39,989 bases of DNA from a virus. Below are positions 24,505 to 29,862 of this stretch, piece after piece (position 1 is the first letter of the stretch; every line of letters begins with the position of its first letter). The stretch covers positions 1 through 39,989 of IMG/VR virus record IMGVR_UViG_3300047472_000435; one strand, 5' to 3'. The translations under genes and the position numbers were made by a program. Under the pieces are notes generated by a model. It ran no database searches. It was not told the DNA's origin and worked only from the letters and a program-made list of their open reading frames with translations.

Positions 24505-25311
24505 CTAGAACCCCTTTACAAAACTTACCTCATCACCAAACGAAGAAATTTTCAATGACTCATTATAACCGACCACGCCGACGCACTCTTCGCAAAACTT
24601 ATTATGATAAGCAGCAAGAAAAAGATATTTTTCCAAAACCTTAGAGTTTGCTGAATACATTTTAATATTTGACGCAATCATGTCTCTGTGAAGCGCTATA
24701 ACTTGCACATCAAGCTTTGTGGGGAATATCCCCCCCGCTTCAGGATCATCATTCGGTACAAACGCCGCGCGAAGATAGTTTACAAAATATCGTCCATGAC
24801 GCTCAAAAACGTAACTCCTACAAGACCGCCCATTGAATACTGCACTGACTACATCTAAATGCTCATTTTTCTTTGCAAAATCGAATACACCTTGCGAGAG
24901 CATTACTACGGGGTTAATCGCTTGATCTTTCTCGATATCAACCGCTTCTATTAAAGCCTCACCATAAATTGCATTCTCGTCAATATACAGCCCCCCCAAT
25001 GCCAGACCACCACGCACAAAATAACCGTGACGAATCAACTCAATTTGGTATCTGCAAATAAACTCAAATATTGGAGCTACAAAAACCTGACCTAGATCAC
25101 ACTTCAAGGAAATCAATACATTATCCGAAAAACTTTTAACGTCTACCAAGCCTAAATCTTTCGGTTGCTCCAATGCAGACAAACCTGCTTTCAACGCATT
25201 AACCACTTGACTACAGGCCTCATGAGCATTGCCATTTTTCGTGACAATACTTTTGAACCCTAACATATCAATGAATGCACAGAATCGTTTCTCAATTTTC
25301 ACTTCAGACAC
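24505..25311 (-). CDS. Class III nucleotide-cyclase-like protein (cargo, third gene)
   Basis: A 268-aa soluble protein. FCAFIDMLGFKS (10-21) matches the first metal-binding strand of class III cyclases (D15, GF 18-19), KSFSDNVLIS (59-68) matches the second metal Asp (D63), VRGGLALGGLY (99-109) the R-x-G-I-x-x-G strand, and YGEALIEAVDIE (116-127) the transition-state helix. The predicted reaction is cyclisation of a nucleoside triphosphate, with unknown base preference; it could also be inactive. GTG start, GGGAG 8 nt upstream, stop TAG at 24505. It lies 38 bp downstream of a membrane-protein gene, and is strongly AT-rich. Cyclase next to membrane effector recalls Pycsar-type defence, but this is inference. 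Confidence 0.7.
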   Translation of the reverse strand: MSEVKIEKRFCAFIDMLGFKSIVTKNGNAHEACSQVVNALKAGLSALEQPKDLGLVDVKSFSDNVLISLKCDLGQVFVAPIFEFICRYQIELIRHGYFVRGGLALGGLYIDENAIYGEALIEAVDIEKDQAINPVVMLSQGVFDFAKKNEHLDVVSAVFNGRSCRSYVFERHGRYFVNYLRAAFVPNDDPEAGGIFPTKLDVQVIALHRDMIASNIKMYSANSKVLEKYLFLAAYHNKFCEECVGVVGYNESLKISSFGDEVSFVKGF

Positions 25312-25349
25312 AATAGTCGCTCCCAGCGCATACGAAAATCATTTTGAAT

Positions 25350-25988
25350 TCAACCTGCACTAGAAATCAACCTATAAACTCTTTTTACAATCATAAGCAC
25401 AGTTAAAATCAGGTTCAAAGAAAAGAATATTGAGATCGATATCAACAAAACTTTGTAGTCAATATCTATTTTTGTCTCCCCCCAAACCAAAGGTGAATAC
25501 TGTTCTTTAAGAAGGTATGAAACTATCCCGGTCACAATAGAAAACAATGAAATCAATATCGCATAAGAAATACTTGACAACAGCTCACTCAGCAACTGCG
25601 CATGCTTTGACAAATGAATATATAACGCACTAACTCTAAATGCTGGCTTATCTTTCATGAGATCTTCAAGAGAGGAGGCAGAAAGATTAGGCTCAGGTGT
25701 ATTCTGGGAATCATATGCAGATATTTTTTCTTGGACACGCTTATTTTGATCGTACACTAAAACCAGAAGATTCAATAAGAGACCGGCAAATATTGAAGAC
25801 ACCGACATTAAAAGATTAATTAGCCCCGACTTATCCGAAATCCCTAAATAATAAAACAACCCAGCAAGCAAAAATGGAGTCAACACAAATATAAAAAAAT
25901 CGGCCCAGTCAATTTTACCATCCGCATCATAAATCGCTGCAACAAGATGTTTTTTGATAATGAAACCAACCCGAATTTTTTTACTCAT
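25350..25988 (-). CDS. Four-helix membrane protein, putative effector (cargo, second gene)
   Basis: A 212-aa protein with four predicted membrane segments, at about 29-48, 56-79, 137-160 and 178-202. The central soluble loop (80-136) is charged and holds ISAYDSQNTPEPNLSASSLEDLMKD. Short basic ends (SKKIRVGFIIKKH; VKRVYRLI) suggest both termini face the cytoplasm. The hairpin-loop-hairpin layout recalls membrane effectors of nucleotide-signal defence systems, though I see no cyclic-nucleotide-binding domain. Its ATG overlaps the upstream stop by ATGA, so it is co-translated with the first gene. A plain membrane protein of other function cannot be excluded. Confidence 0.75.
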   Translation of the reverse strand: MSKKIRVGFIIKKHLVAAIYDADGKIDWADFFIFVLTPFLLAGLFYYLGISDKSGLINLLMSVSSIFAGLLLNLLVLVYDQNKRVQEKISAYDSQNTPEPNLSASSLEDLMKDKPAFRVSALYIHLSKHAQLLSELLSSISYAILISLFSIVTGIVSYLLKEQYSPLVWGETKIDIDYKVLLISISIFFSLNLILTVLMIVKRVYRLISSAG

Positions 25989-26884
25989 CTTGACACCTTC
26001 CCTATAAATTCTTCGATTAGCTCGCTAGCATAGCCATGAAGTTCGGCCTTATCAGGAACACCATCAACAATATTAACATTATCGCCGGTAATTTCTACAG
26101 CAGATATCGGATCGCCCATTTTTAATGAAACAACTTTTTTCCTTCCGCCCGATTCAATAACCGCCCTAACATCAGTTGAAACTCTACTCAACATTTCTAC
26201 TGGACTCTCATTGCCTCCAACAGCTATTTCCTTCAAAGAAGAAAAAGTCCCAAACGCTGCTCCCCGCTTGGGCTTAATAATAACCTCCGTCCTGTCAACC
26301 CCTAGCTGATCTGCCAAGTCACCACCTAAGCAAACTTCATAATTTGACAAACGAAGCTCTTTAACATTGGAGTTATCAAGCCATTCCTGCACAGTTTTCT
26401 CGTGAGCCAGAGGAGAAATACGGACCTTTAAATCGATCTGAGTCTTAAAATACTCATTAAATTTTTCATCAAAAAAAGATTTAATTCCGCGATTTCCAGC
26501 GCTATGAAACAACACCACAGCAGTTCGACTATGCTCGGGCACACAAAAATTAAAATAGAGAGACCTTACATCCGAGTCATCATGACGCTTATCATAAGTT
26601 TTGGACTTGCTGGCCAAGCTATAAATCTTTCCAGGTATCCCATACTCACCCAGATCAATCCACCCATAAATGGACCGATCAACCCGACTAACACTAGTTA
26701 CATGAACTGTCTTCTTCGCCTCAATGTCATTATAGATATTAGTGCTTAGCGAATTGAGAAAAGCTTCGATAAAATCCAACAAATCCCTAGAGCGCACACT
26801 ATCTAACAAGTGATACCTCTCAGTAATATCACCGGGCAAATATTTATCAAAAATCTTAATTGAGTAAGGTCTAAATGAATGCAT
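25985..26884 (-). CDS. Unknown soluble protein (cargo, first gene)
   Basis: A 299-aa protein I do not recognise. The N-terminal part (MHSFRPYSIKIFDKYLPGDI, DLLDFIEAFLNSLSTNIYNDIEAKK) is mixed helical. The middle has YGWIDLGEYGIPGKIYS and RSLYFNFCVPEHSRTAVVLFHSAGNRG, suggesting a beta-rich core. The C-terminal half (about 185-299) has DLADQLGVDRTEVIIKPKRG and a final helix SELIEEFIGK. There is no clear enzyme motif. I use ATG 26884 with GGGGA just upstream; a TTG further upstream is in frame but lacks support. It heads the operon behind a good sigma-70-like promoter. Being first in a cyclase/membrane operon, it may be the trigger or target-sensing part. Confidence 0.7.
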   Translation of the reverse strand: MHSFRPYSIKIFDKYLPGDITERYHLLDSVRSRDLLDFIEAFLNSLSTNIYNDIEAKKTVHVTSVSRVDRSIYGWIDLGEYGIPGKIYSLASKSKTYDKRHDDSDVRSLYFNFCVPEHSRTAVVLFHSAGNRGIKSFFDEKFNEYFKTQIDLKVRISPLAHEKTVQEWLDNSNVKELRLSNYEVCLGGDLADQLGVDRTEVIIKPKRGAAFGTFSSLKEIAVGGNESPVEMLSRVSTDVRAVIESGGRKKVVSLKMGDPISAVEITGDNVNIVDGVPDKAELHGYASELIEEFIGKVSR

Positions 26885-26932
26885 AAAATCCCCATAGAAA
26901 ACCAACAAGGCTATTCAAAAAAAAACATCTAA

Positions 26933-26960
26933 ATTAAACTCACCTTCCATTAACCGTCAA
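26933..26960 (-). promoter_or_regulatory. Sigma-70-like promoter of the cargo trio
   Basis: On the minus strand TTGACG is followed 16 bp later by TTTAAT, each one mismatch from consensus, about 50 bp upstream of ATG 26884. The cargo therefore probably has its own promoter, active in the lysogen and independent of the phage late genes. Confidence 0.55.
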
Positions 26961-27188
26961 CATATCTAGCCATGCATAAAGATAACGCTCAACAAACTTA
27001 ATATTGTTGACCGAAAACGTATCAATGCTAAGTAAGATATTACGGAGAAAAAACGCGGTTTGCTCTTCATGAATCTAGTCCTTGATCTTTAGATGATCGC
27101 CGGCTAATTCTTGTAGCCGTCACGGCTGAATTCAGCGATCGGATCCTAGTCATCCTTGCCTGACAGATCCGTTCTTAATGGGTACAGG
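26961..27188. other. Gap between cargo trio and repressor
   Basis: No gene seen. The first part is AT-rich like the cargo. From about 27090 it returns to phage-like composition, with small inverted repeats (GATCGC...GCGATC, and an internal GAATTC). The repressor's 3' end faces this region; I see no clean terminator with a T-run. Confidence 0.4.
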
Positions 27189-27596
27189 TTATGCTGGCCT
27201 TTTAGAATCGGCAAGTGCTTCAGTCAAATCCTTGAGGCGCTGCTCGACATCCATTAAGCGTTTCTTTTCCTCAGCAGCGCTTTGTATCTCCCGCTTGCCC
27301 GCATCGCCCAGGGAGCGAAACAGCTCAAGCATGGCCTTCTCTTGCATGTTTGCCGAGTCAGGATCCGCCCTTTCGACCGACACACCGTGAAACATAGATC
27401 CCTCACCTGTGAGCAACCAATCGACACTTATACCCAAATGAGTGCGAAGCGCACCCATCGCTCTCGCATTGGGTTCCCGCTCATCAAGAAGATAGTTCTG
27501 TAGCGTCCTGTAGGGAATTCCTACAAGGTCAGAGGCTTCCTTGATCGACAAGCCTTTGTGGTCGAGAACACTGCGCAGGCGCGTGGCTATACTCAT
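27189..27596 (-). CDS. Prophage repressor (C/CI-type, HTH only)
   Basis: A 135-aa repressor. Residues 1-60 are an XRE-type helix-turn-helix (SIATRLRSVLDHKGLSIKEASDLVGIPYRTLQNYLLDEREPN), with the common GISVDWLLTGEG sequence at about 60-71. The rest (about 85-130) is a charged coiled coil (KREIQSAAEEKKRLMDVEQRLKDL) for dimerisation. There is no S24 peptidase domain with a Ser-Lys dyad, so SOS-triggered self-cleavage is not expected. ATG 27596 starts the HTH; upstream codons are in frame but overlap the operator region and no good SD is seen. Divergent from the Cox-like gene. Confidence 0.88.
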   Translation of the reverse strand: MSIATRLRSVLDHKGLSIKEASDLVGIPYRTLQNYLLDEREPNARAMGALRTHLGISVDWLLTGEGSMFHGVSVERADPDSANMQEKAMLELFRSLGDAGKREIQSAAEEKKRLMDVEQRLKDLTEALADSKRPA

Positions 27597-27613
27597 TTTT
27601 TCATAAGACTCGG

Positions 27614-27641
27614 TTGACGCACTCGTTTGGGTGCGTATACT
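27614..27641 (+). promoter_or_regulatory. Early promoter with overlapping operator
   Basis: TTGACG (27614-27619) and TATACT (27636-27641), 16 bp apart, point at the Cox-like gene. An inverted repeat CGCAC-N8-GTGCG (27618-27622, 27631-27635) fills the spacer, where repressor binding would block RNA polymerase. It sits in the divergent region of the lysis-lysogeny switch. Confidence 0.7.
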
Positions 27642-27685
27642 GCGAACAAACAGGTACATCTTAACCAAGTAGGAACACATCAACC

Positions 27686-27958
27686 ATGAGCCAAGCCATG
27701 GAAAAGCGCCAGATCCAGGCGCGGCTGATTGAGAACGGAAGCAACTTCCGCCAGTTCGCGATCAGCCACGGCTACGAACCGCGCACGGTTACTCAAGTGG
27801 TTCAACGGTGGGCCGGACATGACTCGCTGCCCCGTGGGCGCCTTTCGTTCAGCATCCTGAGAGATATCTCGCGATTGATAGGGAAAGAAGTGCTGCCCGG
27901 CATCCTTGTCGATCCCAATGCAAAGCCAAATGAATCTGAGGCTGTTGATCAACTGTAG
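27686..27958 (+). CDS. Cox-like/BcepMu gp16-type DNA-binding protein
   Basis: A 90-aa small regulator with a central HTH: QIQARLIENGSNFRQFAISHGYEPRTVTQVVQRW (about 8-41). It resembles the short phage-associated DNA-binding proteins annotated as the BcepMu gp16 family. The position opposite the repressor is that of P2 cox, which represses the lysogenic promoter and directs excision. ATG 27686 has AGGA 11 nt away; ATG 27698 is an alternative. Function as a Cox is inferred from location. Confidence 0.7.
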   Translation: MSQAMEKRQIQARLIENGSNFRQFAISHGYEPRTVTQVVQRWAGHDSLPRGRLSFSILRDISRLIGKEVLPGILVDPNAKPNESEAVDQL

Positions 27959-27987
27959 GGCCGGCGAAGCCAAGGAGAAACCAGAAG

Positions 27988-28461
27988 ATGAAACGCCCAG
28001 TTCTAGCTAGCCGAAAGGATGTCGTCAGCGCTGTGATCGGCGCATACGAAGGTGGCCGGACTTACGCTGCCGCCGACCTCGGCATGTCACTCAAAAAGTT
28101 CGATAACCAGGCTTACGAAAACGCCGGCAGCCGACCGCTGAGTGACGACCACATTCATCGCCTCGAACAGGTAGCAGGAACAACCTTCCTGCCGGACTAC
28201 ATCGCAGCCAAATACGGCGGCATGTTTGTCCCGCTGACCGCGTCGGCGGACCTGGACAACGTCGAGTTGTACAACCGCTCAGTCAAAGCCGCCGCCAAGC
28301 GCGGGATGGTTGATCAGATCATTGCCAAAGCACTCGACGACGGCGTCATCGAGTCCTGCGAAGCCCAGGCAATCATCAACGCTCTGGTGCACTACATGTC
28401 CGCCCGCTATGCCGAAGTGCTGGCGACCATCCAGCTACATGGTCGCGGGGTTTCAGCATGA
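27988..28461 (+). CDS. CII-family phage regulatory protein
   Basis: A 157-aa protein typical of the phage CII/YmfL-like regulatory family: RKDVVSAVIGAYEGGRTYAAADLGMSLKKFDNQAYENAGSRPLSDDHIHRLEQVAGTTFLPDYIAAKYG (about 9-77). An HTH recognises DNA and the rest is helical (VDQIIAKALDDGVIESCEAQAIINALVHYM). Second gene of the early operon, 29 bp after the Cox-like gene. Its exact effect on the lysis-lysogeny choice is not known. Confidence 0.8.
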   Translation: MKRPVLASRKDVVSAVIGAYEGGRTYAAADLGMSLKKFDNQAYENAGSRPLSDDHIHRLEQVAGTTFLPDYIAAKYGGMFVPLTASADLDNVELYNRSVKAAAKRGMVDQIIAKALDDGVIESCEAQAIINALVHYMSARYAEVLATIQLHGRGVSA

Positions 28462-28471
28462 GCCAGCGTAC

Positions 28472-28687
28472 TCAGCCTTTACCGAGCCTTGCCTTGATCT
28501 CTTTCAACGCCGTTGCAACGTCGTCAACCGCGAAGCGAATGTCTTCGGCTTTCACGATAAGCCCTGGTGTTTCTTTGGGAGTCAGGCTTGTGGCTTCTCT
28601 GCCTCGCATGATTTCGACCAGCGCTTCGTACCGGTCCTGCAAGCGCTTCAGCAAGCTTTCAACATCCTTTTTTGAGTGAGTCGCCAT
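28472..28687 (-). CDS. Small helical protein, divergent paralogue of the next gene
   Basis: A 71-aa protein on the minus strand inside the rightward early operon. GGAG lies 9 nt before ATG 28687. It shares a pattern with the 63-aa protein encoded at 28686 on plus: Q-x-R-Y/L-x-x-L-x-EI ... DIR-F/I-A-V/I-x-D ... T-x-L. The two start codons overlap in one CATG. Both are almost wholly helical; no function known. Real coding is supported by the SD and the similarity. Confidence 0.6.
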   Translation of the reverse strand: MATHSKKDVESLLKRLQDRYEALVEIMRGREATSLTPKETPGLIVKAEDIRFAVDDVATALKEIKARLGKG

Positions 28688-28877
28688 GACCTACATCTCC
28701 GAAGTAGACAGAACACATTTGATTGATGTGCTGGCAAGTGCCCAGCAGCGGTTGAACACCTTAAAAGAAATCGTCGCGACCACCAACGATTCGCTATCAG
28801 GCAGTGACATCAGGATCGCTATCGGCGACGCGATCACGCCTTTGAACATCGCGCTCGAAGCGGCAGAAAAGCTCTAA
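28686..28877 (+). CDS. Small helical protein, divergent paralogue of the preceding gene
   Basis: A 63-aa helical protein. QQRLNTLKEI and SDIRIAIGDAIT align with QDRYEALVEI and EDIRFAVDDVAT of the minus-strand neighbour. Only a weak GAGTGAG precedes the ATG, whose bases are shared with the divergent start. It precedes ogr by 11 bp, in the same direction. Function unknown. Confidence 0.6.
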   Translation: MTYISEVDRTHLIDVLASAQQRLNTLKEIVATTNDSLSGSDIRIAIGDAITPLNIALEAAEKL

Positions 28878-28888
28878 AGGAATCGGCC

Positions 28889-29179
28889 ATGAGTACCTAC
28901 AAACTCGTCTGCCCGCACTGCCTCGGCCGCATGCGTATCCGCACCAGCGAAGGCACACACATTTTCCTGCGCGTGGCCTACCTGCAATGCACCAATGAAG
29001 CCTGCGGCTGGTCGGTGCGTGCGGAGTTCGAAATGACACACGAGATGAGTCCCAGCGGCATGGCCAACCCATCGGTTCGTTTGCCGATTGCCGATATCGC
29101 CTTGCGCCGTGCCGCAATGAAAACCGCCAACGATCAACCCGACCTGCTCGACCAAATGGAAATGGAGTGTGCGCAATGA
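28889..29179 (+). CDS. ogr: Ogr/Delta-family late transcription activator
   Basis: A 96-aa zinc-finger activator. LVCPHCLGRMRIRTSE and YLQCTNEACGWSVRAEFEMTHEMSPSG carry the Ogr/Delta signature C-x2-C-x22-C-x4-C (Cys 8, 11, 34, 39). Longer than P2 Ogr (72 aa) but with the same N-terminal domain. It should bind the dyads at 4875, 13695 and 17678 and recruit RNA polymerase to the late promoters. AAAGGA precedes ATG. Located in the early operon rather than after gpD as in P2. Confidence 0.92.
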   Translation: MSTYKLVCPHCLGRMRIRTSEGTHIFLRVAYLQCTNEACGWSVRAEFEMTHEMSPSGMANPSVRLPIADIALRRAAMKTANDQPDLLDQMEMECAQ

Positions 29180-29547
29180 ATCACGAACAGTTGACCCACG
29201 ACTATCGCAGCAGCATGCAACGTGCCGCGTTCGCTTACCTGCAACGGCATGAAGCGCAGTACCTGGTGGATTCGGACCTGCTCTATGAAAACTGCGTTCG
29301 GCACCTCGCCACCTCGCTGGAGGTTCCGGTGTTCATGGCGGAGCGACTGGCCCACAACGCTTGGACCGAGTTGCAGGTGATCAACCAGCGCAAGTGGATC
29401 GGCGTGGACTGGGGCAACAGCCCAGGCTGCACGGTCGTGCACTTGATCGATATCCGGGCTGATGTGCGCTACCCGGTACCGGCAAGGCTGCTGCCGCAGA
29501 CCCTGCTGGCCCAGCGCGATTCCGCGCACAAGCATCACCCTCAGTAA
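29176..29547 (+). CDS. Conserved-looking early protein, unknown function
   Basis: A 123-aa soluble protein (MNHEQLTHDYRSSMQRAAFAYLQRHEAQYLVDSD...) with a mainly helical N-terminal half and LVD-DLLYENCVRHLATSLEVP. The second half has KWIGVDWGNSPGCTVVHLIDI. Its ATG lies in the ogr stop (ATGA), so the two are co-translated. No motif that I can assign. The in-frame GTG at 29167 is a less likely start. Confidence 0.75.
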   Translation: MNHEQLTHDYRSSMQRAAFAYLQRHEAQYLVDSDLLYENCVRHLATSLEVPVFMAERLAHNAWTELQVINQRKWIGVDWGNSPGCTVVHLIDIRADVRYPVPARLLPQTLLAQRDSAHKHHPQ

Positions 29548-29622
29548 CCCCCTTTTAAACACCCCGCCCTGCCCCGCTTCCCGTGGGTTTGGGTGAGCTT
29601 TGCCTGAAATCCGAGGTGGATC

Positions 29623-29856
29623 ATGGAAATCGACATCGCCATCACCGCAAAACTGCCCAGAGCGCAGGCCGAAGCGCTGCTCCAGGCACTGCGCGCGCAG
29701 TACTCCATTCAGTTCAACGAGTACTGGTATGACGATCGCTTTCGCATGATCCCCGAGGGTTTACGGCACGGCTCGCTGCTCTCGGCCTTCCCGGTGATGG
29801 CCGCGCAAAAACGCCTGATTGGCGCCCTTAAACACAGTCTCGGCGAAGTGAAGTAA
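29623..29856 (+). CDS. Small protein upstream of the primase-helicase
   Basis: A 77-aa protein with alternating strand and helix: MEIDIAITAKLPRAQAEALLQALRAQYSIQFNEYW, then FRMIPEGLRHGSLLSAFPVMAAQKRLIGALKHSL. GAGG (in ccGAGGtgg) lies upstream of ATG. It ends 6 bp before the replication gene and is probably co-transcribed with it. Function unknown; the ferredoxin-like pattern hints at an accessory replication or regulatory role, which I cannot support further. Confidence 0.65.
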   Translation: MEIDIAITAKLPRAQAEALLQALRAQYSIQFNEYWYDDRFRMIPEGLRHGSLLSAFPVMAAQKRLIGALKHSLGEVK

Positions 29857-29862
29857 GCCCCG

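Noticed and set aside
24505-26884. Calling the cargo trio a Pycsar system outright
   Set aside because: The cyclase resemblance is good, but neither partner shows a TIR or cyclic-nucleotide-binding domain, so only a similarity in design is claimed.
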